Origin: Mucilaginibacter sp. CSA2-8R
GTDB lineage: Bacteria; Bacteroidota; Bacteroidia; Sphingobacteriales; Sphingobacteriaceae
Assembly: GCF_038806765.1 (NCBI RefSeq)
Contig: NZ_CP152389.1
Coordinates: 1,178,001-1,242,000, forward strand
Length of the DNA stretch: 64,000 nt
Direction: 5' to 3'
The notes below the pieces were generated by a model, which saw only the letters and a list, made by a program, of their open reading frames with translations, was not told the DNA's origin and searched no databases. Positions 45,662 through 56,624 of this stretch are shown here, in pieces. Position 1 is the first letter of the stretch. Each line of letters starts with the position of its first letter. The position numbers and the translations under genes were made by a program.

Positions 45662-46039
45662 ATGAAATTCTCTGTTGATAAGCATGAAAAGTATGTTTTG
45701 ATTAAACTAAACGAATCAAAGCTCAATTCATTAATTACACCTCAATTAAAGTCTGAGCTGATTCTGATCAATACAGAAGGTCAGCGTAATATCATCCTGG
45801 ATTTATGCCAGGTTAAGTTTGCTGATTCGTCAGGTTTAAGCAGCTTGCTGGTAGGCCACCGTTTGTGCAAAAATGCAGAGGGCAGCTTTATCTTAACTTG
45901 TTTAAACGATGCTGTTGCACGCTTAATCAACATCTCTCAATTGGAAAATGTATTAACCATTGTACCTACCGTTGAAGAGGCTATTGACCATGTTTTTATG
46001 GAAGAAATAGAAAAAGAACTGAAGAGAGAAGCAAAATAA
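45662..46039 (+). CDS. STAS-domain anti-sigma factor antagonist
   Basis: The 125-residue protein is one STAS domain with the phosphorylatable serine region FADSSGLSSLL. Such proteins bind or release anti-sigma factors by phosphorylation. No anti-sigma kinase or sigma gene is adjacent. It starts 22 nt before rnz, so they may be co-transcribed. Confidence 0.85.
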   Translation: MKFSVDKHEKYVLIKLNESKLNSLITPQLKSELILINTEGQRNIILDLCQVKFADSSGLSSLLVGHRLCKNAEGSFILTCLNDAVARLINISQLENVLTIVPTVEEAIDHVFMEEIEKELKREAK

Positions 46040-46061
46040 GCTTTATGTGTGTTTACCCGTT

Positions 46062-46988
46062 ATGAAATTTGAGGTAACCATACTTGGCAGCAGTTCAGCA
46101 ACACCTATTTTTAACAGAAATCCTACGGCACAGGTGCTCAATATCAATGAGCGCCTGTACCTCATAGACTGCGGCGAGGCTACCCAGCTCCAGATGCTGC
46201 GCTTTGAGGTTAGATCCAGTAAAATAGATCATATCTTTATAAGCCATTTGCACGGCGACCACTATTTAGGCTTGGTCGGCTTACTGTCGTCTATGCACCT
46301 CAACGGGCGTGTAAAGCCCCTAAAGCTATTTGGACCTGCACCGCTTAAAGAAATCATCGACGTACAGTTTAAATACTCAGAAACTAAGCTGAATTACGAG
46401 CTTAATTTTGTAGCTACCAATTCGCTTACGCCCGAAATAATATTAGATAACCAGGATGTTATCGTAGAAACCATTCCGCTCGATCATCGCATACCAACTA
46501 CCGGCTTTTTATTTAAGCAAAAAAAGCGCCTTCGTAAAATTATCAAGGCTAAAGCCGAAGCATTGGGCATTCCGGTTGAACATTATCCGCTGTTAAAAAA
46601 GGGTGCGCCCTTTACCGCAGCAGACGGGCGGGTTTATAAAAGCGAAGAACTTACTGTTGAACCCGATAGGCCGAAGTGCTATGCTTTTTGCTCTGATACT
46701 ATTTATAATGAGCGGTATTTTGATCAGATTAGAGATGTAGATATGTTATATCATGAGGCTACCTTTTTGCATAACATGCTCGACAGGGCTAATAAAACAT
46801 TTCACACCACAGCCTGGCAGGCAGGGCAGGTGGCCTTGCAAACTAATGCCAAAGCGTTATTAATCGGGCATTTTTCGGCACGTTATAAAAGCTTAACGGA
46901 ATTATTAGATGAGGCCAGCAGCGTTTTCCCAAAAACTGAATTAGCTATTGAAGGAAACGTCTACCAGATTGGTGACGATATGGCTTAA
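46062..46988 (+). CDS. rnz: Ribonuclease Z
   Basis: The 308-residue zinc enzyme trims 3' ends of tRNA precursors. The phosphodiesterase motif SHLHGDHYLGL, GSSSATP start, PLDHRIPTTGF, YAFCSDTIYN and HFSARY are all present. I chose the ATG at 46062 (MKFEVTILG), the usual start; the frame opens at 46047. Confidence 0.95.
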   Translation: MKFEVTILGSSSATPIFNRNPTAQVLNINERLYLIDCGEATQLQMLRFEVRSSKIDHIFISHLHGDHYLGLVGLLSSMHLNGRVKPLKLFGPAPLKEIIDVQFKYSETKLNYELNFVATNSLTPEIILDNQDVIVETIPLDHRIPTTGFLFKQKKRLRKIIKAKAEALGIPVEHYPLLKKGAPFTAADGRVYKSEELTVEPDRPKCYAFCSDTIYNERYFDQIRDVDMLYHEATFLHNMLDRANKTFHTTAWQAGQVALQTNAKALLIGHFSARYKSLTELLDEASSVFPKTELAIEGNVYQIGDDMA

Positions 46989-47010
46989 GTAAAACCAACA
47001 GAAATTTCAT

Positions 47011-47058
47011 AAAAAGCGAAAGGGTTGATATAGCTATATATCAACCCTTTCGCTTTTT
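47011..47058. terminator. Bidirectional terminator with 22-bp perfect stem
   Basis: 47011-47032 (AAAAAGCGAAAGGGTTGAT...) is complementary to 47037-47058 around a 4-nt loop. It ends both rnz (plus) and the MCE gene (minus). Confidence 0.9.
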
Positions 47059-47073
47059 ATTTTATATATAGTA

Positions 47074-48021
47074 TTAGTCAGCCTTACGCCCAAACACCGA
47101 AAAACTTACGTAACGTTTTGGATGTGCCTTTAAATCAATAAATAAGTTATTCAGGTTGGCTGATGCCTCATTTAGGTTGTTGTACATTTTGTCATCATTC
47201 ATTAGCAAACCTAATGAACCTTTACCGCTGTTAATACGACCCACGGTAGCTTGTAAATCGGCCATAGTTTTGTTGGCATTGTCAAGCGTTTGCTTAATGT
47301 TTGAATTTGCCAGGTCATTGCTTACCTTTTCAAAATTAGCTGTCGTAGTATTAAGGCTCGCTGTGCTGGTGCGCAGGTTGGTGGTTAACACTTCTGCGTT
47401 AGACATGATGCCGTTAATATGTCCGGCTTGAGCACCTACCAGGCGATCAATTTTTTTGGTGGTGCCTTCAAGTGTTTGCAATGAATTAGCAATGCTTAAA
47501 AAGCTGCGGTCAACATTACGCTGGAATTCAGGATTCAAAATTTTATTGATAGCGGCCAGGCTTGAGTCAACTTTTTCCATCAGCAACTCAGCCTTACGTT
47601 GTACCGGTTGCAGGCTTTGTGCCAAACTGCCCTGAATATCTGCACGAAGCGTATCTTTATCCTCGGCTAACTCACGGCTGTTACCCATTTCAAAAATAAT
47701 TGCCTTACTACCTAACAAGTCAGTACTTTCTAACCGGGCCAGGGTATTGGCAGGAACCGGATATTTAGGATCAATTTTAAACTCAACTACCGTAAAGCCA
47801 CTTTGCGATTGCAAAGTCATGTTAGATACATGGCCTATCTGAAAACCGTTAACTAATACGGGTTTGCTTAAAGTTAAGCCCTCAACATTGCGGTATATAG
47901 CATAAAATTTGTTAGAGCCGGAAAAAACATCGTTGCCTTTCAGGTAGCTGAATCCTAAGATCAGGATAACCAGGCCAACAACGGTTACAATGCCTATTTT
48001 AGTTTCGTTATTTATTTTCAA
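47074..48021 (-). CDS. MlaD-family (MCE) lipid transport protein
   Basis: The 315-residue protein has an N-terminal membrane anchor (about residues 7-26), one MCE domain (about 37-115; YRNVEGLTLSKPVLVNGFQIG), and a long helical tail (about 150-300) rich in Asn/Thr/Ser. MCE proteins form rings that carry lipids between inner and outer membranes. The permease and ATPase genes (mlaE/F) are not adjacent. It is 27 bp downstream of the amidase and in the same operon. Confidence 0.9.
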   Translation of the reverse strand: MKINNETKIGIVTVVGLVILILGFSYLKGNDVFSGSNKFYAIYRNVEGLTLSKPVLVNGFQIGHVSNMTLQSQSGFTVVEFKIDPKYPVPANTLARLESTDLLGSKAIIFEMGNSRELAEDKDTLRADIQGSLAQSLQPVQRKAELLMEKVDSSLAAINKILNPEFQRNVDRSFLSIANSLQTLEGTTKKIDRLVGAQAGHINGIMSNAEVLTTNLRTSTASLNTTTANFEKVSNDLANSNIKQTLDNANKTMADLQATVGRINSGKGSLGLLMNDDKMYNNLNEASANLNNLFIDLKAHPKRYVSFSVFGRKAD

Positions 48022-48048
48022 GGTAGCTGTATTAAATATGTACTGTTA

Positions 48049-48912
48049 TTATTGAGGCACTTGTTCAACCTCTCTTTTATACTGTTTGATTGCTCTAACA
48101 ATCGAATTTACAATTTCGTTTTGTCCTTGGTCTGAGTTTAAGTAATCTTCTTCTTCCGGGTTGTTAATAAAACCTGTTTCTACCAGTATTGAGGGCATTG
48201 AGGTTTGTGCTAAAACCTGCACGCCCTGCTCAATTACGCCTAAACTGTTACGGCCATCGGTATTTACAAACTCATTATTTACCAAGTTGGCCAGGTGTAT
48301 ACTTTGTTTGCGGTATTTATCTCGCAAAAAATTCAACGTTATGGCATCCTCCGGTGATAAAGCGGTTACTTCTTTTTTTGAGTATGCTTTTTCTTCTTCG
48401 GCAAACTGGTTTTCCATAATAGCCGCTACCTGCTCGCCCGACCGTCTAAAGATGTTAACCAACAGCAAAACTCCTTTACCTGAACGGTTAGGTACCGAAA
48501 CTGTTTTTCCGTTCACTACTTTTCTAACATTAGGTAATGAGTTGCAGTGCAGTGAAATATACAAATTAGCCTTATTGTCGTTAGCCATTACCGCACGTAA
48601 ACCATTGTTTACAAACACATCAGTTGTGCGGGTCATTAAAACATTTAAATCTTTTATTTCTTTTTGAACGGCCTGCTGCAATTTTAACGCGATAGCCAAC
48701 GTTACATTCTTTTCCAATGAATAGGCTCCGGATGCACCTGTTGCCCGCCCGCCGTGGCCGGCATCAATAACAATGGTGCGCAGTTTAAAACCGTTAGAAA
48801 CGACAGACGAGTCGTTGATAATCGGATGGCCTGTAGCAAGTGCAACATTTATAAACAAAACGAAGAATGCTGATAAACCGTAAATCAATAGTTTGAAACT
48901 TTTATTTTTCAT
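48049..48912 (-). CDS. N-acetylmuramoyl-L-alanine amidase
   Basis: The 287-residue enzyme has a signal peptide (hydrophobic residues about 9-27) and an Amidase_3 domain: zinc ligands in VIDAGHGGRATGASG, a YISLHCNSLP His, and the catalytic Glu in SILVETGFINNPEE. It cuts the amide between muramic acid and the peptide stem in the periplasm. It is divergent from lptD. Confidence 0.93.
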   Translation of the reverse strand: MKNKSFKLLIYGLSAFFVLFINVALATGHPIINDSSVVSNGFKLRTIVIDAGHGGRATGASGAYSLEKNVTLAIALKLQQAVQKEIKDLNVLMTRTTDVFVNNGLRAVMANDNKANLYISLHCNSLPNVRKVVNGKTVSVPNRSGKGVLLLVNIFRRSGEQVAAIMENQFAEEEKAYSKKEVTALSPEDAITLNFLRDKYRKQSIHLANLVNNEFVNTDGRNSLGVIEQGVQVLAQTSMPSILVETGFINNPEEEDYLNSDQGQNEIVNSIVRAIKQYKREVEQVPQ

Positions 48913-48920
48913 TATTTTTG
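48892..48920 (+). promoter_or_regulatory. Promoter of lptD
   Basis: TTTG (48892-48895), 17 nt, TATTTTTG (48913-48920). It overlaps the start of the divergent amidase gene. Confidence 0.5.
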
Positions 48921-48964
48921 AACCGCATTAACTTTATCTGCAAAAATACTATTCATAATCAATT

Positions 48965-51682
48965 TTGAAATTTCTCAGGTTTTTTTTTCTAATAGCCATT
49001 GTTTTGATAGTTAATGCAATAGCTCATGCCAAAAGACATGGTCACATTAAACCTGCGTTATTAATTGATACCATCATTAAGCTCGACTCGGTAAAAGACA
49101 AAAAGTTACTCCGGGCAAATAAGCGTAAATCAGGTAAAAACCCGGCCACTGACACTACTAAAAGGCGACAACCTGCAGATACGACTAAAAAAAATGGTCA
49201 GGGTTTACAGTCACGCGTAAAAGCTGTGGGCGGCGATAGTACTTATTACGATGCCGAGCGAAAATTAAAGTATTATTTTGGTAATGCACGGGTTACTTAC
49301 GGAGACTTTTCGTTGGATGCCGATTATATACGTATTGATGAAAAGAAACAACTGATTTTTGCCAGCGGACGTAAAGATCCAAAAACGCATCGTTATGGTA
49401 ACCGGCCCATTGCTAAAAATGGCAATGATAATCCGTTAACGGCCGACTCTATTTTATACAACTATAAAAGTAAAAAGGCATATTCTTACAATACATCTAC
49501 CGAGCAGGAAGGTAACTTTATAACCGGTGGCGAGGCTAAAAAACTAAATGAAACTGAGGTGGCTTATCATAACATTTTGTTTAGTACCTGTTCCTTACCC
49601 TATCCGGATACGCACTTTGGTATCGTTATTACTAAAGGTATCGGCGAAAAAAACCGGATTATATCAGGTCCGGCTTATCTGGAAATAGCGGGTGTACCGT
49701 TGCCGCTGGCCGTTCCTTTTGGCTTTTTTCCAAAGCCTAACAGCCGTGCATCGGGTTTTATTTTGCCATCATTTGGCGAGGATGCCCGTTTAGGTTTCTT
49801 TTTGCGGAATTTTGGATACTATAAGGCTTTTAGTGATTACCTGGACTTAACCACCATGGCCAGCTATTATTCGCGTGGCTCTTACGAACTTGGTACCACG
49901 GCCCGCTATTTAAAGCGGTATAATTATCAGGGTACCTTGGCGCTTAATTACGGCTCGCACAACTATGGTGTACAGGGCGATCCATATGTAAAAGACTTTA
50001 GCATACAGTGGACGCACTCGCAGGATGCCAATGCGCACCCGGGTACTAACTTCAGTGCTTCGGTAAATGCTGCAACTTCCAGTTTTTATCAAAATAACCC
50101 GGCTACCACAAATTATAACCTGCAGCAGCTAACGCAAAATAACTTGCGTTCGAGTATTGCTTATTCGCATACCTGGGCTGGTACACCATTTAACTTTACA
50201 GCCAACCTTTCGCATAGCCAGGATCTGAGTAAAAAAACGGTATCGCTGGAGCTGCCTACCTTCAATTTTAACATGACCTCTATCAGCCCGTTCGACTCGA
50301 AGAACAGGGTAGGTGAGCAAAAATGGTATCAAAAGTTAACGGTAAGCTATACCTTGCAGGGTACCAATAAGATTAACGCCGTGCCGGAGGCGCAACTATT
50401 TCAAAGCTCAACGTTAACCAAAAGGCTCCAGTCGGGTTTTCTGCACCAAATACCTGTTGGCTTAAACCTTAATGTGTTCAAATATTTTCAGTTTAATACC
50501 AGTGCCAATTATACTGAACGCTGGACGTTTCAAACCATTCGTCAGCGTTATGCACGTGGGAGCATTAACGGTAAATCAGAACTCATTACAGACACCATAC
50601 CCGGCTTTGCCCGTAATGGCGAGTATTCCATCAATGGAGGTTTTTCTACCAAAGTATACAATCAATTAGATTTTAAAGGTAATGGTGTGTTAAAGGCGAT
50701 AAGACATGTGATGACGCCTAACATCAGCTTTAATTACCGGCCAGATTTCGGCGATCCGGTATATGGTTATTACCGCACTGTGGTTAGTGATGCCGTAGTA
50801 CCTTATCCGGCTACTGCCTCAAAATATTCTATTTTTAGTAACACCGTTTACGGCGGACCAAGCGCCGGTAAATTTGCAGGTGTAAGTTTTTCGCTCGATA
50901 ATACCATTGAGGCTAAAATGAGAGCTAAGAGTACTGATACCTCTGGGGCCGACCGCAAGGTGTCTATATTACAAGGTTTAAGTTTGGCCGGTTCGTATAA
51001 CTTTGCTGCCGATTCATTCAGGTTGTCACCTATATCGCTTAATGCTCACACTGCTATTTTCAATCAAAAGGTAAGTATTAGTGTAAATGGTACGCTCGAT
51101 CCATATGTAACGCAAATCATCGACTCGGTTAGTAATGGTGTAATTACCCGTACACCAAGGCAGGTAGATCGTTATACATTCCAAAACGGTCGGTTCCCGA
51201 CATTAACCAACTTAAGTTTTTCAACCAGCTTTAGTTTAAACTCCAAGGCTAACTCAGGCCGTACGCGTCCGGCAAGTACATTGCAAAACATGACCAGCGC
51301 ACAGGCGCAGCAATTAGCTTTGATTGACAGTGACCCGAGCCGGTATGTCGATTTTAACGTGCCTTATAACGTGAGTGTTAATTTTAACTTAAACTATGCC
51401 AATAGTTACGTTGCCAAAACCGTATCCAGCACCGTAAGCGCCAGCGGCGATGTTAACGTATCTCCTAAGTGGAAAGTGCAGTACACAACAAATTATGACT
51501 TCAGGGCCAAACAAATTGGCATTACGCAGTTTTCTATCTATCGTGATTTGCATTGCTGGGATTTATCATTCCGGTGGACTCCATTCGGCGTTTATAAATC
51601 ATTTAGTGTTGATTTAAGGGTAAAAGCATCTATTTTGCAAGATCTTAAATTGAGTAAGCGTAAAGACTACTACAACAATTAA
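48965..51682 (+). CDS. lptD: LPS-assembly outer membrane protein LptD
   Basis: The 905-residue protein has a signal peptide, an OstA-like jellyroll (about 75-170; KLKYYFGNARVTYGD), and a large outer membrane barrel (about 210-905) with many aromatic-bounded strands. It inserts LPS at the outer leaflet. The start is a TTG codon at 48965; the N-terminus (KFLRFFFLIAIVLIV) fits a signal peptide. It is followed after 4 bp by cinA. Confidence 0.9.
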   Translation: MKFLRFFFLIAIVLIVNAIAHAKRHGHIKPALLIDTIIKLDSVKDKKLLRANKRKSGKNPATDTTKRRQPADTTKKNGQGLQSRVKAVGGDSTYYDAERKLKYYFGNARVTYGDFSLDADYIRIDEKKQLIFASGRKDPKTHRYGNRPIAKNGNDNPLTADSILYNYKSKKAYSYNTSTEQEGNFITGGEAKKLNETEVAYHNILFSTCSLPYPDTHFGIVITKGIGEKNRIISGPAYLEIAGVPLPLAVPFGFFPKPNSRASGFILPSFGEDARLGFFLRNFGYYKAFSDYLDLTTMASYYSRGSYELGTTARYLKRYNYQGTLALNYGSHNYGVQGDPYVKDFSIQWTHSQDANAHPGTNFSASVNAATSSFYQNNPATTNYNLQQLTQNNLRSSIAYSHTWAGTPFNFTANLSHSQDLSKKTVSLELPTFNFNMTSISPFDSKNRVGEQKWYQKLTVSYTLQGTNKINAVPEAQLFQSSTLTKRLQSGFLHQIPVGLNLNVFKYFQFNTSANYTERWTFQTIRQRYARGSINGKSELITDTIPGFARNGEYSINGGFSTKVYNQLDFKGNGVLKAIRHVMTPNISFNYRPDFGDPVYGYYRTVVSDAVVPYPATASKYSIFSNTVYGGPSAGKFAGVSFSLDNTIEAKMRAKSTDTSGADRKVSILQGLSLAGSYNFAADSFRLSPISLNAHTAIFNQKVSISVNGTLDPYVTQIIDSVSNGVITRTPRQVDRYTFQNGRFPTLTNLSFSTSFSLNSKANSGRTRPASTLQNMTSAQAQQLALIDSDPSRYVDFNVPYNVSVNFNLNYANSYVAKTVSSTVSASGDVNVSPKWKVQYTTNYDFRAKQIGITQFSIYRDLHCWDLSFRWTPFGVYKSFSVDLRVKASILQDLKLSKRKDYYNN

Positions 51683-51686
51683 TTAC

Positions 51687-52928
51687 ATGCTGGCAGAAAT
51701 TATTACTATTGGCGATGAGATACTCATTGGCCAGATTGTGGATACCAATTCGGCTTGGATGGCCCAGGAACTTAATGCCGTTGGTATTCGCATCAAGCAG
51801 ATATCTTCGGTATCTGACGACCGCGAACATATATTAAAAGCACTGGCCGAAGCTCAAACACGTGCGGACATTATTTTAATTACCGGCGGATTGGGGCCAA
51901 CCAAAGATGACATCACCAAAAAAACGCTTGCCGACTACTTTGGCGTAGGCCTGGTAGAAAACGAAGAGGCGCTTGCCAACGTGCAACGCATTTTTGCCAA
52001 GTACAATCGTCCGCTGCTGGAGGTTAACCGCCAGCAGGCTTTGGTGCCTGCAAACTGTGAGGTGCTGAATAATTTGAATGGCACCGCACCGGGCATGTGG
52101 TTTAATCACCAGGGCAAAGTGCTGGTTTCGATGCCGGGTGTACCCTTCGAGATGATGTATATGATGGAAGGGCAGGTAATACCGCGGTTAAAAGCCAATT
52201 TTAAACTGCCTTATATTATTCATAAAACTATACTTACGGTAGGAGAGGGCGAGTCGTTTATTGCCGAGCGTATTGCAGATATTGAGGATGCCTTACCAGG
52301 TTATATCAAATTGGCCTATCTGCCCAAATTAGGCCAGGTGCGTTTGCGGTTAAGCGGCTATGGTGATAACGAAACTGCGTTGCAGACAGAAATTGACAGG
52401 TTTGCCGACCAGATTGTTGATCGCCTCCAGAACGTTGTAGCCGCCCGTGAAGATATTGCTCTCGAAAAAGCAATTATGAATAAACTGGAAGAAATGGGTT
52501 GCACCGTTTCGCTGGCCGAAAGTTGTACAGGTGGTTACTTGGCACATCTATTCACACAGCATCCGGGGTCTTCAAAAACGTTTTTAGGCGGAGCTGTAGC
52601 GTATGCTTATTCGTTAAAAGAAAGTATATTAGATGTAAGCGCTGTAACACTATTACGGCATGGCGCTGTAAGCGAAGAAACCGCTACCGAGATGGTAACA
52701 GGCGCTTTAAAAAACTTTAAATCTGATTATGCCGTTGCGGTTACCGGCATTGCTGGCCCTGATGGAGGTACGCCAGATAAGCCAGTGGGCACCGTTTGGA
52801 TAGCCGTGGCCGGTCAGAATAAAAGTATCGTCAGAAAGTTTGTGTTTGGTAATAAACGGCGCCAAAATATAGAGCGCACGGCTATTACTGCCCTGGGTAT
52901 GTTGAATACTTTACTGGGCGCACAATAA
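51687..52928 (+). CDS. cinA: CinA-family nicotinamide mononucleotide deamidase-related protein
   Basis: The 413-residue protein has the molybdopterin-binding-like domain (AEIITIGDEILIGQIVDTNS, ILITGGLGPTKDD, NGTAPGM, SMPGVPFEM) and the C-terminal CinA domain (LAESCTGGYLAHLFT, AVTGIAGPDGG), which has NMN deamidase and ADP-ribose pyrophosphatase activity in characterised members. It lies 4 bp after lptD and is co-transcribed. Confidence 0.95.
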   Translation: MLAEIITIGDEILIGQIVDTNSAWMAQELNAVGIRIKQISSVSDDREHILKALAEAQTRADIILITGGLGPTKDDITKKTLADYFGVGLVENEEALANVQRIFAKYNRPLLEVNRQQALVPANCEVLNNLNGTAPGMWFNHQGKVLVSMPGVPFEMMYMMEGQVIPRLKANFKLPYIIHKTILTVGEGESFIAERIADIEDALPGYIKLAYLPKLGQVRLRLSGYGDNETALQTEIDRFADQIVDRLQNVVAAREDIALEKAIMNKLEEMGCTVSLAESCTGGYLAHLFTQHPGSSKTFLGGAVAYAYSLKESILDVSAVTLLRHGAVSEETATEMVTGALKNFKSDYAVAVTGIAGPDGGTPDKPVGTVWIAVAGQNKSIVRKFVFGNKRRQNIERTAITALGMLNTLLGAQ

Positions 52929-52975
52929 AACTACCGGATAAATAGTTAATTTTGGCCTGACTTAGAGATTAAACC

Positions 52976-54637
52976 ATGGCGAAATTCGAACTGCTGCTGC
53001 CCAGAATGGGTGAAAGCGTTGCTGAAGCAACCGTTATTAAATGGCTGAAACAACCGGGCGACCGGATTGAGGCAGATGACGCTGTGGTTGAAATTGCTAC
53101 CGATAAAGTAGACTCTGAGGTACCATCGCCGGTGAGCGGCGTTTTGAAAGAGCAATTGTTTAAGCAAGACGACGTAGTGCAGGTGGGTGCCTGCATTGCC
53201 GTAATCGAAACTGTTGACGAGCCCGAAAGCCAGCCCGAAGAAAAACCGGTAACCCGCTTTGAACTTTTATTGCCCAAAATGGGCGAAAGTGTTGCCGAGG
53301 CTACCCTGGTGAACTGGCTGAAACAGCCCGGCGAAAAGGTAACTGTTGATGATGCCCTTGTAATGATATCTACCGACAAGGTAGATTCTGAACTTCCATC
53401 GCCCGTTAACGGAACTTTAGTTGAGCACCTGTTTAAGTCAAACGAAGTTATTAAGGTAGGCACGCCAATAGCGGTAATTGAAACCGCCGATAAAACAAAC
53501 TACCAGCCTGCTACACCGCCGGCACCTAAGCCAGAACCAAAAGCAGAGCCTGAGCAGGTAATGGATCCGGAGCCTGTGCCGGAAATGGCGCCTCATGTTC
53601 CTGGGTTAGAGCAATTACAGTCTAAAACCAGTCAAACAACACCTCCGGCCGCGCAATCATCAGGTATCCGTTTTTATTCTCCTTTGGTACGCAATATTGC
53701 CAATCAGGAAAATATTGGGCAAACCGAGCTGGATGCTATTCCGGGTACCGGGGCCGAGGGGCGTTTAACCAAGAATGATTTGATGGCTTACCTGCAAAAC
53801 CGTGGCGAGGCTCAATCTGAAAAACCTGCGGCCGAAGTTCAGGCACCGGCTTCGACAACTGCAAGTACTCCTGCTGCGCCAGCCGAAAAAAGGGAAGCAC
53901 CGCAACAGCCCGCACAAAGTTTAAACAGCGGCGACGAGATTATTGAAATGGACCGTATGCGCCGGTTAATTGCCGACCATATGGTGATGAGCCGCGATAC
54001 CTCGGCGCACGTTACCTCATTTGTTGAGGCCGACGTAACCAATCTGGTTTACTGGCGCGAAAAGGTTAAAGGTAAATTTGAAAAACGCGAAGGGCAAAAA
54101 CTAACCTTTACCCCTATATTTATTGAAGCAGTAGCCCGTGCTATTGTTGATATGCCAATGATTAACGTATCTGTAAATGGTACGCAAATCATCAAAAAGA
54201 AAGATGTGAACATTGGTATGGCTACAGCGCTACCGAGTGGCAACCTGATTGTGCCGGTAATTCGTCGTGCCGAGAGGCTCAACCTGACGGGTTTAGCCAA
54301 AAGCGTAAACGATTTGGCCAACCGTGCGCGTAATAACAAGCTACAGCCTGATGATACCCGCGATGGTACTTTTACCATTACCAACATTGGTATGTTTGGA
54401 AACATAATGGGTACGCCTATTATCAACCAGCCGCAGGTAGCTATATTAGCCATAGGCACTATTAAAAAGAAACCGGCTGTTATAGAAACACCTACCGGAG
54501 ATGTTATAGCCATAAGGCACATGATGTATCTATCGTTATCATACGACCATCGTGTGGTAGATGGCGCCCTGGGCGGCTCGTTTGTAAAACGTGTAGCCGA
54601 CTATCTCGAAAACTGGGATTTAAACCGCGATATCTAA
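52976..54637 (+). CDS. 2-oxo acid dehydrogenase E2 component with two lipoyl domains
   Basis: The 553-residue acyltransferase has two tandem lipoyl domains (about 3-76 and 94-167), each with the lipoyl Lys in TDKVDSE; Pro/Ala/Glu-rich linkers; the E1/E3-binding domain (about 228-265; YSPLVRNIANQEN); and the catalytic core with LSYDHRVVDGALGG and a conserved Asp-Gly. It is the E2 of pyruvate, branched-chain or 2-oxoglutarate dehydrogenase; the two-lipoyl form is common in branched-chain and pyruvate complexes. No E1 or E3 gene is adjacent. Confidence 0.9.
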   Translation: MAKFELLLPRMGESVAEATVIKWLKQPGDRIEADDAVVEIATDKVDSEVPSPVSGVLKEQLFKQDDVVQVGACIAVIETVDEPESQPEEKPVTRFELLLPKMGESVAEATLVNWLKQPGEKVTVDDALVMISTDKVDSELPSPVNGTLVEHLFKSNEVIKVGTPIAVIETADKTNYQPATPPAPKPEPKAEPEQVMDPEPVPEMAPHVPGLEQLQSKTSQTTPPAAQSSGIRFYSPLVRNIANQENIGQTELDAIPGTGAEGRLTKNDLMAYLQNRGEAQSEKPAAEVQAPASTTASTPAAPAEKREAPQQPAQSLNSGDEIIEMDRMRRLIADHMVMSRDTSAHVTSFVEADVTNLVYWREKVKGKFEKREGQKLTFTPIFIEAVARAIVDMPMINVSVNGTQIIKKKDVNIGMATALPSGNLIVPVIRRAERLNLTGLAKSVNDLANRARNNKLQPDDTRDGTFTITNIGMFGNIMGTPIINQPQVAILAIGTIKKKPAVIETPTGDVIAIRHMMYLSLSYDHRVVDGALGGSFVKRVADYLENWDLNRDI

Positions 54638-54643
54638 ATAAAT

Positions 54644-54682
54644 ACAGAAACTTACGCCTTTGCTTTTGGTGTAAGTTTCTGT
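54644..54682. repeat. Hairpin after the E2 gene
   Basis: ACAGAAACTTACGCC pairs with GGTGTAAGTTTCTGT (one G-T) over a 9-nt loop. It marks the end of E2, but lacks a T-run. Confidence 0.6.
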
Positions 54683-54715
54683 AAATGAATACCTAAAGAA
54701 AATATTTTATAAAAA

Positions 54716-54748
54716 TTTGTATAATTAAGCGTTTACGCACTACCTTTG
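54716..54748 (+). promoter_or_regulatory. Promoter of the methionine operon
   Basis: TTTG (54716-54719), 21 nt, TACCTTTG (54741-54748). The implied transcript has a leader of about 420 nt before metY. Confidence 0.6.
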
Positions 54749-54795
54749 CCTTTAAGGTTTAAATACCATAATCAAATACCCTCCGTTGGTTTTGA

Positions 54796-54910
54796 TTTAT
54801 AAAGAAGCGGCGAGAGATCAGGCTCCCTGACCCGCTGGCAACCCTCCGATAGGCGGAGAAGGTGCCAATTCCTGTCCCGGTCTGGACATACAGCCGGGGA
54901 ATATAAGTGA
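54796..54910 (+). promoter_or_regulatory. SAM-I (S-box) type riboswitch
   Basis: The stretch has the S-box order of conserved parts: a closing stem (TTATA near 54797 with TATAA near 54903), GAGAGATC, CCGCTGGCAACC, then AAGGTGCCAATTCC, and a terminal stem CCCGG...CCGGGG. It lies upstream of O-acetylhomoserine sulfhydrylase, homoserine acetyltransferase and homoserine dehydrogenase genes, which are classic targets. High SAM should turn the operon off. Confidence 0.9.
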
Positions 54911-54917
54911 AATAACC

Positions 54918-55028
54918 ATGATACACGTTAAATCCACTACTGCAATTTTATTGGCTGCCCAAACGGGTAAATTTTTTGGTACTTACAGTTTTGCTGCTAA
55001 CTGTTTGTGCATGTGTTGTTGCCATTAA
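54918..55028 (+). CDS. Cys-rich leader ORF (36 codons) between riboswitch and metY
   Basis: ATG at 54918 opens 36 codons ending at TAA 55026-55028. The product begins MIHVKSTTAILLAAQ and ends in CLCMCCCH, with five Cys in the last eight residues. It lies 8 nt past the riboswitch. The codons for the last two Cys and His (TGTTGCC, 55017-55023) are complementary to GGCAACA at 55128-55134, before metY. I infer a leader peptide that senses charged tRNA-Cys by ribosome stalling, with its 3' part controlling metY. It is also possible that it is a small metal- or thiol-active peptide. Too short for ordinary gene finding. Confidence 0.6.
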   Translation: MIHVKSTTAILLAAQTGKFFGTYSFAANCLCMCCCH

Positions 55029-56510
<1,482 letters not shown>

Positions 56511-56584
56511 TAAACAGCTTTCATTCTTGAGATAAAGACGAAGCTTTAAAATATAGTTTTTTTAGTTTTTGATAGTGATTAATA

Positions 56585-56609
56585 AAGCCCTCCAGCAATG
56601 GGAGGGCTT
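56585..56609. repeat. Hairpin just before metX
   Basis: AAGCCCTCC (56585-56593) pairs with GGAGGGCTT (56601-56609) over a 7-nt loop, 15 nt before the metX ATG at 56625. No T-run follows, so it is not a simple terminator. The alternative ATG at 56598 lies in the loop. Confidence 0.6.
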
Positions 56610-56624
56610 AATCAAATTACAGCA

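Noticed and set aside
49910..50332. Two minus-strand ORFs inside lptD
   Set aside because: They lie wholly within the barrel-coding region and show no family motifs.
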